A stretch of 64,000 nt of DNA. Origin: Streptacidiphilus jeojiense (GTDB taxonomy: Bacteria > Actinomycetota > Actinomycetes > Streptomycetales > Streptomycetaceae). The notes under the pieces are model-generated. The model had not been told where the DNA came from and did no database searches. It saw only the letters and a program-made list of their open reading frames with translations. The stretch is taken from the NCBI RefSeq assembly GCF_000719095.1, contig NZ_JOEH01000009.1, forward strand, positions 421,172 through 485,171, written 5' to 3'. The position numbers and the translations under genes were made by a program. Position 1 is the first letter of the stretch. The number at the start of each line of letters is the position of its first letter. This document shows, in pieces, positions 8,843 to 17,806 of this stretch.

Positions 8843-10533
8843 CCCCTGTTCTCAAGACGCCCGTACCCGAGGACGTCAGGACGCGACTGGCCGCCCCGGC
8901 GCCCGGCTGGACCACCGCCACCGACGTGGTCGTGGTCGGGTCCGGCGTCGCCGGGCTGACCACGGCCCTGCGGCTGCGCGCCGCGGGGCTGAAGGTCATG
9001 GTGGTCACCAAGGCGGTACTGGACGACGGCTCCACCCGCTGGGCCCAGGGCGGCATCGCCGCCGCGCTCGGCGAGGGCGACACCCCCGAGCAGCACCTGG
9101 CCGACACCCTGGTCGCCGGGGCCGGCCTCTGCGACGAGGAGGCGGTGCGGGTCCTGGTCACCGAGGGCCCGGCCGCCGTGCGGCGGCTGATCGCCACCGG
9201 CGCGGCCTTCGACAAGGGCGCCGACGGGAAGATCCTGCTCACCCGCGAGGGCGGCCACCACCGCCGCCGGATCGCCCACGCCGGCGGCGACGCCACCGGC
9301 GCCGAGATCTCCCGCGCCCTGGTCGAGGCCGTCCAGGCCGATCCGCAGATCGAGGTCATCGAGCACGCCCTGGTGCTGGACCTGCTCACCGACGCCGAGG
9401 GCCGCACCGCCGGACTGACCCTGCACGTGATGGGCGAGGGCCAGCGGGACGGCGTCGGCGCGCTGCACGCCCGTGCGGTGGTGCTGGCCACCGGCGGCAT
9501 GGGCCAGGTCTACTCGGCCACCACCAACCCGGCCGTCTCCACCGGCGACGGCGTCGCACTGGCGCTGCGGGCCGGGGCCGAGGTCACCGACCTGGAGTTC
9601 GTCCAGTTCCACCCGACCGTGCTGTGGCTGGGCCCGGACGCCGAGGGCCAGCAGCCGCTGATCTCCGAGGCGGTCCGCGGCGAGGGCGCCCACCTGGTCG
9701 ACGCCGACGAGGTGCGGTTCATGGTGGGCCAGCACGAGCTGGCCGAGCTGGCGCCGCGCGACATCGTCGCCAAGGGCATCATGCGCCGGATGCTCGAGAC
9801 CGGCGCCGAGCACATGTACCTGGACGGACGGCACTTCGGCGAGCGGATGTGGGAGGAGCGCTTCCCCACCATCCTGGCCTCCTGCCGCTCGCACGGCATC
9901 GACCCGGTGACCGAGCTGATCCCGGTCGCCCCCGCCGCCCACCACGCCTCCGGCGGGGTCCGCACCGACCTGCGCGGCCACACCACCGTCTCCGGCCTCT
10001 ACGCCTGCGGCGAGGTCGCCTGCACCGGGGTGCACGGCGCCAACCGGCTGGCCTCCAACTCGCTGCTGGAGGGGCTGGTCTTCGCCGAGCGCATCGCCGC
10101 CGACATCCTGGAGCGGGACACGGCCGGCAAGCTGACCCCCCGTCACGAGGACACCACCCGCGAGGTCGAGCGTGTTCCGCTGCTGGCCTCCGAGGCGCGG
10201 GCCGACATCCAGCGGCTGATGACCAGGGGCGTGGGCGTGCTGCGCAACGCCGCCGGCATGGCCGAGGCCGCCGAGGGGCTGGCGGCCCTGACCGCCGACC
10301 CGCACAGCAGCGCCGTCACCGGCAAGGGCGAGGCCCCGCAGGTCGAGACCTGGGAGGCGACCAACCTGCACCTGGTCGCCACCGCGCTCACCGCCGCCGC
10401 CCGGCTGCGCGAGGAGACCCGCGGCTGCCACTGGCGCGAGGACTTCCCGGACCGCGACGACGCGGCCTGGCAGCGTCATCTCATCTCCCGTCAGCAGGAC
10501 GGCGTTCTGACCACCACCAAGGAGCAGCAGTGA
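8839..10533 (+). CDS. nadB: L-aspartate oxidase
   Basis: FAD enzyme that oxidises L-aspartate to iminoaspartate, the first step of de novo NAD synthesis. It has 564 residues. The dinucleotide-binding motif VVGSGVAGL starts near residue 32, followed by [12 protein letters not shown], the [15 protein letters not shown] substrate-loop region and, near the C-terminal half of the FAD domain, [24 protein letters not shown]. The ATG overlaps panD and the stop overlaps nadC, so all are coupled. The usual quinolinate synthase partner nadA is not in the window. Confidence 0.96.
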   Translation: MTPVLKTPVPEDVRTRLAAPAPGWTTATDVVVVGSGVAGLTTALRLRAAGLKVMVVTKAVLDDGSTRWAQGGIAAALGEGDTPEQHLADTLVAGAGLCDEEAVRVLVTEGPAAVRRLIATGAAFDKGADGKILLTREGGHHRRRIAHAGGDATGAEISRALVEAVQADPQIEVIEHALVLDLLTDAEGRTAGLTLHVMGEGQRDGVGALHARAVVLATGGMGQVYSATTNPAVSTGDGVALALRAGAEVTDLEFVQFHPTVLWLGPDAEGQQPLISEAVRGEGAHLVDADEVRFMVGQHELAELAPRDIVAKGIMRRMLETGAEHMYLDGRHFGERMWEERFPTILASCRSHGIDPVTELIPVAPAAHHASGGVRTDLRGHTTVSGLYACGEVACTGVHGANRLASNSLLEGLVFAERIAADILERDTAGKLTPRHEDTTREVERVPLLASEARADIQRLMTRGVGVLRNAAGMAEAAEGLAALTADPHSSAVTGKGEAPQVETWEATNLHLVATALTAAARLREETRGCHWREDFPDRDDAAWQRHLISRQQDGVLTTTKEQQ

Positions 10534-11513
10534 CCGCGCACGACCACGAGCACGACCACCCGGAACTCCAGCTCGTCGACGGAGAGGGCGGCGGCTGCGG
10601 CGACGGCTGCGCCTGCGGCGAGGAGTACGTCACCGGCCTGGACCCGGCCCTGGCCGCCCTGCTGGAGGAGGCCGGTCTGGACCCGGTCGAGGTCGAGGAC
10701 ATCGCCACCCTCGCGCTGGCCGAGGACCTGGCCGGCGGCGAGGACGTGACCTCGGTCGCCACCGTTCCCGAGGAGGCCGTCGCCACCGCCGACTTCACCG
10801 CCCGCGAGGCCGGCGTGGTCGCCGGGCTGCGGGTCGCCGAGGCGGTGCTCTCGCTGGTCGCCGAGGAGGAGTTCAGCGTCGAACGGCACGCCGAGGACGG
10901 CGACCGGGTCGAGGCCGGGCAGGTGCTGCTCAGTGTGACCACCCGCACCCGCGACCTGCTCACCGCCGAGCGCAGCGCGCTCAACCTGCTGTGCCACCTC
11001 TCCGGCATCGCCACCGCCACCCGGGCCTGGGTCGACGCCCTGGAGGGCACCGGCGCGGTGGTCCGCGACACCCGCAAGACCACCCCGGGGCTGCGCGCGC
11101 TGCAGAAGTACGCGGTGCGGGCCGGCGGCGGCAGCAACCACCGGATGGCGCTGTCGGACGCCGCCCTGGTCAAGGACAACCACGTGGTCGCCGCCGGCGG
11201 CGTCGCCGAGGCGTTCAAGGCCGTCCGTGACGCCTACCCGGACCTGGCCGTCGAGGTGGAGGTGGACCGCCTGGACCAGATCCAGCCGGTGCTGGACGCC
11301 GGGGCGGACCTGATCCTGCTCGACAACTTCAGCATCCCCGAGCTGCGCGAGGCCGTCGCGCTGGTGGCCGGCCGGGCCAAGCTGGAGTCCTCCGGCGGGC
11401 TGACCCTCGCCGAGGCCCGCGCGGTCGGCGAGACCGGCGTGGACTACCTGGCGGTGGGTGCCCTGACGCACTCCTCGCCCATCCTTGACATCGGCCTGGA
11501 CCTGCGCGGATAG
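10530..11513 (+). CDS. nadC: Nicotinate-nucleotide pyrophosphorylase (carboxylating)
   Basis: Converts quinolinate plus PRPP to nicotinate mononucleotide. The protein has 327 residues. Family motifs are RDTRKTTPGLR, KYAVRAGGGSNHR and ALVKDNHV, and the C-terminal barrel has VEVEVDRL and LLDNFS. GTG 10530 overlaps the nadB stop. An N-terminal extension of about 32 residues is unusual: it begins with a His/Asp run (HDHEHDH) and then CGDGCAC, with Cys23, Cys27 and Cys29, which could bind metal. The catalytic core starts near residue 37. Confidence 0.95.
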   Translation: MTAHDHEHDHPELQLVDGEGGGCGDGCACGEEYVTGLDPALAALLEEAGLDPVEVEDIATLALAEDLAGGEDVTSVATVPEEAVATADFTAREAGVVAGLRVAEAVLSLVAEEEFSVERHAEDGDRVEAGQVLLSVTTRTRDLLTAERSALNLLCHLSGIATATRAWVDALEGTGAVVRDTRKTTPGLRALQKYAVRAGGGSNHRMALSDAALVKDNHVVAAGGVAEAFKAVRDAYPDLAVEVEVDRLDQIQPVLDAGADLILLDNFSIPELREAVALVAGRAKLESSGGLTLAEARAVGETGVDYLAVGALTHSSPILDIGLDLRG

Positions 11514-11553
11514 TCCCCCGACTACCCCTTATTGACTTAGGAACGGCGCCAGC

Positions 11554-12339
11554 ATGCTGCTCACGATCGACGTCGGCAACACCCACACCGTCCTCGGCCT
11601 GTTCGACGGCGAGGAGATCGTGGAGCACTGGCGGGTGTCCACCGACCCCCGCCGGACCGCCGACGAGACGGCCGTGCTGATGCAGGGGCTGATGGGTTCG
11701 CACCCCGCGCTGGGCGAGGACACCGTCGACGGACTGGCGATCTGCTCCACCGTGCCGTCGGTACTGCACGAACTGCGCGAGGTGACCCGCCGTTACTACG
11801 GGGACGTCCCGGCGGTGCTGGTGGAGCCGGGCGTCAAGACCGGGGTGCACGTCCTCACCGACAACCCCAAGGAGGTGGGCGCGGACCGGATCGTGAACAC
11901 CCTCGCGGCCAAGCACCTCTACGGCGGCCCCTGCATCGTGGTCGACTTCGGCACGGCGACCACCTTCGACGCGGTCAACGAGCGCGGGGACTACGTGGGC
12001 GGGGCGATCGCTCCCGGCATCGAGATCTCGGTGGAGGCACTGGGGCTGCGGGGCGCGAAGCTGCCGAAGATCGAGATCATCCGTCCGCGCAACGTCATCG
12101 GCAAGAACACCGTGGAGTGCATGCAGTCCGGCATCCTCTACGGCTTCGCCGGACAGGTGGACGGCGTCGTGAACCGGATGGCCGCGGAGTTGGCCACCGA
12201 CCCGGACGATGTGCAGGTGATCGCCACGGGGGGGCTGGCGCCGCTGGTGCTGGGGGAGGCGAGCTCCATCGATGTGCACGAGCCTTGGCTGACGCTGATC
12301 GGGCTGCGCTTGGTCTATGAGCGGAACACCGCGGGGTAG
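11554..12339 (+). CDS. coaX: Type III pantothenate kinase
   Basis: Phosphorylates pantothenate, the first step of CoA synthesis. The protein has 261 residues. DVGNTHT (6-12) is the phosphate-binding motif, EVGADR (107-112) and DFGTATTFD (131-139) are further ASKHA-fold motifs, and GGAIAPGIEIS follows. It is the last gene of the pan-nad operon, 40 bp after nadC, so pantothenate made by PanC and PanD feeds straight into it. Downstream lies a dispersed palindromic repeat that may terminate the operon. Confidence 0.95.
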   Translation: MLLTIDVGNTHTVLGLFDGEEIVEHWRVSTDPRRTADETAVLMQGLMGSHPALGEDTVDGLAICSTVPSVLHELREVTRRYYGDVPAVLVEPGVKTGVHVLTDNPKEVGADRIVNTLAAKHLYGGPCIVVDFGTATTFDAVNERGDYVGGAIAPGIEISVEALGLRGAKLPKIEIIRPRNVIGKNTVECMQSGILYGFAGQVDGVVNRMAAELATDPDDVQVIATGGLAPLVLGEASSIDVHEPWLTLIGLRLVYERNTAG

Positions 12340-12363
12340 TGGCTTCGGGTGCGGCGTGTGCCT

Positions 12364-12455
12364 GGTTGCTGTTCGCGCAGTTCCCCGCGCCCCTAGCAAG
12401 TGCAACTGAGCCAGTTGCAGACCCCTGGGGGCGCGGGGAACTGCGCGGCCAACCC
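12364..12455. repeat. Dispersed palindromic repeat, copy C
   Basis: Full-length copy. The left arm is GGTTGCTGTTCGCGCAGTTC continuing CCCGCGCCCC, and the right arm is GGGGGCGCGGGGAACTGCGC. The loop carries the same nested AGCAAGTGCAACTG/CAGTTGCAG hairpin as copy A at 4329, so A and C are the closest relatives. It lies 24 bp after coaX. Confidence 0.85.
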
Positions 12456-12537
12456 ACTACGGCCTGCACCTGAAAACCCGTCAGAACTCAGCGCGTCGAT
12501 AATCACAAATAGGTCACAACGGGCATAGGGTCAACTC

Positions 12538-13410
12538 ATGCCTACGCCTCACGGGTCTCGCGGCGGTATGGCCTTCAGTGCGGACGAGCTGCGGGTGCTG
12601 CGGCGCGCCCTCGCTCAGGTCTTGAACCCACCGAGTCTGAACCCGCCCTCCCCGGCCCTGACACCCGCTCACTCCACCTCGCCCGCCCTGGTCCCGGCCC
12701 GCGCCCCGCACCCGCTCGGCTGGGCCTCGGACGTCCAGGACGTCCTGCGCCTCGCCGAGTCCATCGACGAGGCCGTCCACGAGGCCGGCCGGATGCGTGC
12801 CTTCGCCCTCGCCGACCTCGCCCGCTACCGCCAGGCCCTCCCCGGCAGCGCGACCGGGTACCTGGAGCGGCTGGACGAGGCCGTCGGCGACGGCTACCTC
12901 CCCGAGGCCGACGACCTCGCCGCGCTGCGCACGCTGACCGCCCAGCCCTGCGCCCCGGCCGAGCGCGCCCGCAGGCTCGCGCTCCGCGCGCACTGCGGCG
13001 AACTCGCCGAGGCCGCGGTACGCCGCCGGCTGGAGTCCGCGACGAGGCCGCCCCAGCTCGGCGGCGGTACGGTGACCGAGTTCGCCCGCCCGGCGCGCAC
13101 ACCGCGTCCGCGCGGGGGTACGGGGGGTCGCACCCCGGAAATCCGCAACAGCCCGGGGGGAGCCCCCCTCTCCCTGCCGAACCGACGTGGAGGTCCCATT
13201 CCCATGGCTTCGTCCGACACCCCCACCCCCACCCCCAGCAGCAAGGCCGGCCGGACCGGCGCCGACGAGGCCGCCGTGGAGCCGGAGGAGGAGCAGCGGA
13301 CCCGCGCCGTCCGCCCGGTGCCGACCCCGGCCGACCTCTTCCCGCGCGGGGTCCGCAAGCCGCAGGCACCGCTGCCGGGCGGATCGGAACTGGCCACCGG
13401 CACCGGCTGA
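12538..13410 (+). CDS. Hypothetical protein, helical N-terminus and disordered C-terminus
   Basis: I do not recognise a characterised family. The first ~175 residues are mostly helical and rich in Ala, Leu and Arg; the remaining ~115 are Pro/Gly/Arg-rich and probably disordered. Two in-frame starts are possible, ATG 12538 and ATG 12568 (MAFSADEL). A dispersed GGGGGTACGGGGGGTCGC-type repeat is embedded in frame at about 13111-13141. After it comes a good internal start: GGAGG at 13189-13193 and ATG 13204, which could express a separate 68-residue acidic/proline-rich protein. One long gene, or two genes joined by the repeat, are both possible. Confidence 0.6.
   Translation: MPTPHGSRGGMAFSADELRVLRRALAQVLNPPSLNPPSPALTPAHSTSPALVPARAPHPLGWASDVQDVLRLAESIDEAVHEAGRMRAFALADLARYRQALPGSATGYLERLDEAVGDGYLPEADDLAALRTLTAQPCAPAERARRLALRAHCGELAEAAVRRRLESATRPPQLGGGTVTEFARPARTPRPRGGTGGRTPEIRNSPGGAPLSLPNRRGGPIPMASSDTPTPTPSSKAGRTGADEAAVEPEEEQRTRAVRPVPTPADLFPRGVRKPQAPLPGGSELATGTG
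13111..13141. repeat. Short G-rich dispersed repeat, copy 1 (in coding sequence)
   Basis: CGCGGGGGTACGGGGGGTCG followed by CACCCCGGAA. The core matches 31091-31130 and, less closely, 57521-57566. GGGG and CCCC flank TCGCA and can form a small hairpin. Here it is read in frame as a Gly/Arg-rich segment of the hypothetical protein. Confidence 0.6.
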
Positions 13411-13541
13411 GCATGGTCACAGATGGATGACAGATGGGTCCCGGTTGCCGCATGGCGGCCTCCGGGGCCGTAGGGCGGTCCCCCGGGGTGATTTGATCTG
13501 CGGCACTGTACGTCAGCACCGCACCCTCGGGGGAAAACTCC

Positions 13542-15302
13542 ATGTCAGACCCGCTTTTGCGCCGGTTCGCCCGGATCGGTGCCGCGGTCGTCGCGGCCTC
13601 GGCCATATCCGTCGGCCTCGCTCTTCCCGCCCAGGCGGACGCCGGCACCGGCAGCGCCGGCGGTGCGCTGATCTCGGTGCTGGCCCCGCCGGCGGTGACG
13701 CTGGTGCCGCAGCCCGCGAGCGGCGGCCCGACGGCCTTCACCACGCTCACTCCGATCGTGGCGAACGAGGGCGACGTCACGCAGGTGGACGACGTCGTAC
13801 TGAGCGTCGACGCCACCGGGCTGAAGGGGGTCGCCGAGCTCTCGCTGCCCAAGGGGTGCTCCTACACCGACGCGGCGCAGACCAAGGCCGACTGCCGGCT
13901 CGGATCGGTCGCCATCGTCGGAACGCTGGACCTGGGCATCCGTACCCTGCCCGGCGCCACCGTCGGCACCAAGGCGAAGCTGTCCTTCAAGGCCACCGCC
14001 GCCAACGCGGTCGAGGACCCGTCGGACAGCGCCGAGAGCCTCACCACGGAGGTCACCGTCGGGGACGGCCCCGACCTGGCGACCACTCAGCTCGGCGCCC
14101 TCACGGTCAAGCCGGGCGGCAGCACCGGCTACACCCCGCAGCTGCGCAACCTGGGTGACCGGGACTCCGACAAGGGCGTGGTGATGCTGATCGACGCCGC
14201 TTCCATGAGCGGCGGAGCCGGCTTCAGCATCGGCGGCAACTACAGCAACTGCCAGTACGGCGTCGGCGACGTCGAGGCACCCGCCGCCGAGCGCACCGGG
14301 GTGCTGTGCCACTTCGACGACGTGGTGGTGCACCCGGGCGACGTGCTGCAGCCCTCCGAGCCGATCACCGTCGACGCGACCTCGGCCGCCACCCGCGGCT
14401 ACACCGAGTACGGCTTCGACACCGTCGGCGGCGAGCTGACCAAGGGCGTCAGCAGCGGCCACGCGGGCACCGGTGCCGCGCTGACCCTGGTGCCGGTCCC
14501 GAGCGCCGGGGTCCGGTCCCGCATCGCGGACATCGACTACACCAACAACGTCGGCTTCGCCGAGCTCAGCACCGGGCAGTCGCTGGACGTCGCCGCCACC
14601 GGCAAGGACTTCAGCGGCACGGTCGGCAGCAGCGCCCACCTCTACGCGGGCGTGGTCAACAAGGGCACCGTGCCCACCCAGGCCCTGGAGGGCGCCCCCT
14701 CGGCCGACGACACCGTCGCGCTGCTGGTCGCCCTGCCCGAGGGCATCAAGGTCACCAAGGTCCCCGCGGGGTGCGAGAGGGACGACAGCGAGTCGTCCGG
14801 GGCCGTCCGGAGCCGGGTCGGCAACGCCCTGAGCAGCAGGCTGACCGCCGCGGCCGGCTCGCTGTCCGAGCCGGACGGATCCCTGTACGACTGCCTGGTC
14901 GGCTCCGTGGTCCAGCCCGGTGCCTCCTACACCCTCGACTTCACCGTCGAACCGACCGCGGTGCTGCACCAGGCGGCGGGCGAGGTCATGGCCTTCACCG
15001 GTGACGGCATCGACGACGACATGGACAACAACGTCGCCGACTTCACCGTCGAGACGGTCAAGGGCAGCACCACCCCGGTCACCGTGACGTCCACGCCCAC
15101 GCCCACGGTGTCCGCGACCGCGACGGCGAGCGCCTCGGCCACCCCGTCCGCCCCGGCGACCGCCGCCACCGGCGGTGTCCTCGCCGCGACCGGCGGCGGT
15201 GACGACACCTCCCCGATGCTGTTCTTCGGCGTCGGCGCCATCGCCCTGGGCGTCGCGGCGATGCTGCTCACCCGGCGCCGCCGGGCCGGCAGCCACGGCT
15301 GA
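13542..15302 (+). CDS. Sortase-anchored (LAxTG) secreted surface protein
   Basis: Surface protein of 586 residues with no recognised enzymatic domain. A signal peptide is clear (basic start, hydrophobic core, cleavage after about residue 33 at AQA-DA). The body is made of beta-rich segments that look like DUF11/CARDB-type repeats, followed by a Thr/Ser/Pro/Ala stalk. The C-terminus has LAATG (547-551), a hydrophobic helix and RRRR: a cell-wall sorting signal of the LAxTG class handled by class E sortases in Streptomyces. It is probably peptidoglycan-linked. A strong hairpin follows the stop. Confidence 0.85.
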   Translation: MSDPLLRRFARIGAAVVAASAISVGLALPAQADAGTGSAGGALISVLAPPAVTLVPQPASGGPTAFTTLTPIVANEGDVTQVDDVVLSVDATGLKGVAELSLPKGCSYTDAAQTKADCRLGSVAIVGTLDLGIRTLPGATVGTKAKLSFKATAANAVEDPSDSAESLTTEVTVGDGPDLATTQLGALTVKPGGSTGYTPQLRNLGDRDSDKGVVMLIDAASMSGGAGFSIGGNYSNCQYGVGDVEAPAAERTGVLCHFDDVVVHPGDVLQPSEPITVDATSAATRGYTEYGFDTVGGELTKGVSSGHAGTGAALTLVPVPSAGVRSRIADIDYTNNVGFAELSTGQSLDVAATGKDFSGTVGSSAHLYAGVVNKGTVPTQALEGAPSADDTVALLVALPEGIKVTKVPAGCERDDSESSGAVRSRVGNALSSRLTAAAGSLSEPDGSLYDCLVGSVVQPGASYTLDFTVEPTAVLHQAAGEVMAFTGDGIDDDMDNNVADFTVETVKGSTTPVTVTSTPTPTVSATATASASATPSAPATAATGGVLAATGGGDDTSPMLFFGVGAIALGVAAMLLTRRRRAGSHG

Positions 15303-15325
15303 CCGTCCGTACCAGTGGTGTCCCG

Positions 15326-15360
15326 GTGTCCCGCCACCCGGTAATCGGGTGGCGGGGCAC
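15326..15360 (+). terminator. Intrinsic hairpin after the LAxTG protein gene
   Basis: Fifteen-bp stem (15326-15340 with 15346-15360, one G-U pair) around a five-base loop, GTAAT. It lies 24 bp after the stop codon and 27 bp before lysS. No T-tract follows. Confidence 0.75.
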
Positions 15361-15386
15361 CGTCGTCTCCTCGATACCCTTGCACC

Positions 15387-16919
15387 GTGACTGATCAGAC
15401 CCCGGTACCCGCGTCCGACGACCTTCCCGAGCAGATGCGGGTACGCCGCGAGAAGCTGGAGCGCCTGCGCGCCGCCGGCATTGACCCGTACCCGGTCGGC
15501 TTCCCGCGTACGACCACGCTGGCCGACCTGCGCGCCGCCTACCCCGACCTGGAGCCCGACCACGCCACCGGCGACCGCGCCGGCGTGACCGGCCGGGTCG
15601 TGCTCAGCCGTACCGGCGGCAAGCTGTGCTTCGCCACGCTGCGGGACGGCACCGCCGACCTCCAGGTGATGCTCTCGCTGGACCGGCTGGGCGCCGAGAG
15701 CCTGGCGGCGTGGAAGGCCGACGTCGACCTGGGCGACCACGTCGGCGTCGAGGGCGAGGTCATCACCTCCAAGCGCGGCGAGCTCTCGATCATGGTCGAC
15801 AACTGGGCGATCACCGCCAAGTGCCTGCGCCCGCTGCCGGACAAGCACAAGGGCCTGACCGACCCCGAGGCCCGGGTCCGCCAGCGCTACGTGGACCTCA
15901 TCGTCAACCCCGCCGCCAGGGAGATGCTCTACCTGCGCAGCAAGGTGGTCCGCTCGATCCGCCGAACCTACGAGGAGCGCGGCTTCACCGAGGTCGAGAC
16001 CCCGATGATGCAGCCGGTCCACGGCGGCGCCAACGCGCGTCCGTTCAAGACCCACATCAACGCCTACGACATCGACCTCTACATGCGGATCGCCCCCGAG
16101 CTCTACCTCAAGCGGCTCGCGGTCGGCGGCGCGGAGAAGATCTTCGAGATCAACCGCAACTTCCGCAACGAGGGCGCGGACTCCACCCACAACCCCGAGT
16201 TCACCATGCTGGAGTCCTACGAGGCCTACGGCGACTACAACACCCAGGCCGAGATGATCCGCGCCACGATCGTCAACGCGGCCCGGGACGCGCTGGGCAC
16301 CACGGTGATCCGCGGCGTGGACCCGCACGGCGTGGAGCACGAGATCGACCTGGCCGAGCCCTGGGCCGAGATCACCGTCTACGGCGGGATCTCCGAGCAG
16401 CTCGGCACCGAGATCACCCCGGACACCACGGTCGAGGAGCTGCGCAAGCTGGCGGACGCGGCCGGCGTCCCCTACGAGAAGCAGTGGGGCCACGGCCAGA
16501 TCGTCCTGGAGATGGTCGAGCGGCTGCTGGAGGAGGCGGCGGTCAAGCCCACCTTCATCCGGGACTACCCCACCGAGGTCTCCCCGCTGACCCGCCAGCA
16601 CCGCAGCAACCCGGGTGTCGCCGAGAAGTGGGACCTGATGATCTTCGGCACTGAGATCGGCACCGGCTACTCCGAGCTGGTCGACCCGGTCGAGCAGCGG
16701 GCCCGGCTGACCGCCCAGTCGCTGCTGGCGGCCGGCGGCGACGTCGACGCGATGCAGCTGGACGAGGACTTCCTCCGCGCCCTGGAGTACGCGATGCCGC
16801 CCACCGGCGGCCTCGGGATGGGCGTGGACCGGCTGATCATGCTGCTCACCGGCAAGAACATCCGGGAGACGGTGCTGTTCCCGCTGGTGAAGCCGGACGT
16901 CCAGGGGGCCCAGGGCTGA
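15387..16919 (+). CDS. lysS: Lysyl-tRNA synthetase, class II
   Basis: Charges tRNA-Lys with lysine. The protein has 510 residues. An N-terminal OB-fold anticodon-binding domain (about 65-165) is followed by the class II catalytic core: motif 1 region RYVDLIVN, motif 2 FEINRNFRNEG and motif 3 GLGMGVDRLIMLLTG. GTG 15387 opens only 26 bp after the upstream hairpin and no strong ribosome-binding site is seen, so the message may be leaderless or short-leadered. A perfect terminator follows the gene. Confidence 0.96.
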   Translation: MTDQTPVPASDDLPEQMRVRREKLERLRAAGIDPYPVGFPRTTTLADLRAAYPDLEPDHATGDRAGVTGRVVLSRTGGKLCFATLRDGTADLQVMLSLDRLGAESLAAWKADVDLGDHVGVEGEVITSKRGELSIMVDNWAITAKCLRPLPDKHKGLTDPEARVRQRYVDLIVNPAAREMLYLRSKVVRSIRRTYEERGFTEVETPMMQPVHGGANARPFKTHINAYDIDLYMRIAPELYLKRLAVGGAEKIFEINRNFRNEGADSTHNPEFTMLESYEAYGDYNTQAEMIRATIVNAARDALGTTVIRGVDPHGVEHEIDLAEPWAEITVYGGISEQLGTEITPDTTVEELRKLADAAGVPYEKQWGHGQIVLEMVERLLEEAAVKPTFIRDYPTEVSPLTRQHRSNPGVAEKWDLMIFGTEIGTGYSELVDPVEQRARLTAQSLLAAGGDVDAMQLDEDFLRALEYAMPPTGGLGMGVDRLIMLLTGKNIRETVLFPLVKPDVQGAQG

Positions 16920-16950
16920 CTGCCTGGCTCCGCCCGGATTCGCAGCACCG

Positions 16951-16990
16951 ACCCCGGTCCCCGATGCCTTCGGGGGCCGGGGTTAGCCTT
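16951..16990 (+). terminator. lysS: Rho-independent terminator of lysS
   Basis: Thirteen-bp stem (16951-16963 with 16971-16983, one G-T pair), loop ATGCCTT, then TTAGCCTTTTG. This is the only hairpin here with a recognisable T-rich tail. Confidence 0.85.
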
Positions 16991-17034
16991 TTGTCGCCAC
17001 GCTTTCCCCTGTCCCGCAGAGGCGGTCCGGAACC

Positions 17035-17205
17035 ATGCAGTACCTCGAGGCACTGACGCCCCCCGTTGTGATGTGCATCGCCTTCTCCCTGATGATCCGG
17101 ACGCTGTTCCGCAACCAGGGCGGAGCCAATGCGGCCAAGGAGGACGCCGTGGCCGAGGCGATCACCGTGGCCGCGACCCCGGCGCAGCGTCTCGCCAAGG
17201 ACTGA
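17035..17205 (+). CDS. Small membrane-associated hypothetical protein (56 aa)
   Basis: ATG 17035 opens a 56-codon frame that ends at TGA 17205. The first ~25 residues are hydrophobic (PPVVMCIAFSLMI) and end in arginines, suggesting one membrane helix with the rest inside. The C-terminal half is Ala/Glu-rich and helical (AAKEDAVAEAITVAA). It follows the lysS terminator by about 45 bp and precedes the BlaI-like gene. Codon use has the G/C-rich third positions of real genes. No family is recognised; conservation in related genomes would decide. Confidence 0.6.
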   Translation: MQYLEALTPPVVMCIAFSLMIRTLFRNQGGANAAKEDAVAEAITVAATPAQRLAKD

Positions 17206-17320
17206 CCGGCGGAATCGCAGCACCGGAACGCCCCCTTTCACAGCCGGAAGCTGCACAATGCTTATGTCCGGCAAAGGCGATATATGCGCCGCTCAGTCTG
17301 CCCAGGGGGAGAGAACGGCG

Positions 17321-17797
17321 ATGGTGCGCCAACTCGGTGAACTCGAGAACGAGGTGATGACCCGGGTATGGCAGTGGAACCGCCCGGTGACGGTTCGCGA
17401 GGTTCTCGAGGATCTGCTGCGGGAACGCGAGCTCGCCTACACCACGGTGATGACCGTGATGGACAAGTTGTTCCAGAAGGGGTGGCTCCGCCGGGAACAG
17501 GAGGGCCGGGCCTTCCGATATGAGCCGGTCTCCTCGCGCGAGGCCTATACCGCGGCGCTGATGAACGACGCATGGGCGACGAGCGACAACCCGGCCGCGG
17601 CGCTGGTCCACTTCTTCGGCATGATGTCACCCGAACAACAGGACGCCTTGCGCGACGCATTGCGGGTCGCCGCCCCGCCACCGGTCGAACAGTCCGACGA
17701 ACAGGTCACCGAACTGGCCACCGAACTGACCGGCGAACTGAGCGGCGGAGAACCCCCGGGGGATATCGGTTCCCCCGCTGACCCCGGGGCACGATAG
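17321..17797 (+). CDS. BlaI/MecI-family transcriptional regulator
   Basis: Winged-helix DNA-binding repressor of 158 residues. The N-terminal domain has LGELENEVMTRVWQW and the recognition region AYTTVMTVMDKLFQKGWL, both typical of BlaI/MecI. Classical members are released by cleavage triggered by a BlaR/MecR membrane protease; no such partner is adjacent. The C-terminal ~55 residues are Pro/Glu-rich and nonconserved. ATG 17321 has GGGGGAGAG seven bases upstream; an in-frame upstream ATG at 17258 is less likely. Target genes are unknown. Confidence 0.85.
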   Translation: MVRQLGELENEVMTRVWQWNRPVTVREVLEDLLRERELAYTTVMTVMDKLFQKGWLRREQEGRAFRYEPVSSREAYTAALMNDAWATSDNPAAALVHFFGMMSPEQQDALRDALRVAAPPPVEQSDEQVTELATELTGELSGGEPPGDIGSPADPGAR

Positions 17798-17806
17798 CGT
17801 CCCCCC

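Noticed and set aside
13545..16601. 1018-aa minus-strand frame opposite the LAxTG protein and lysS
   Set aside because: Antisense to two clear genes, low-complexity, no domain; long open frames arise by chance at this GC content.
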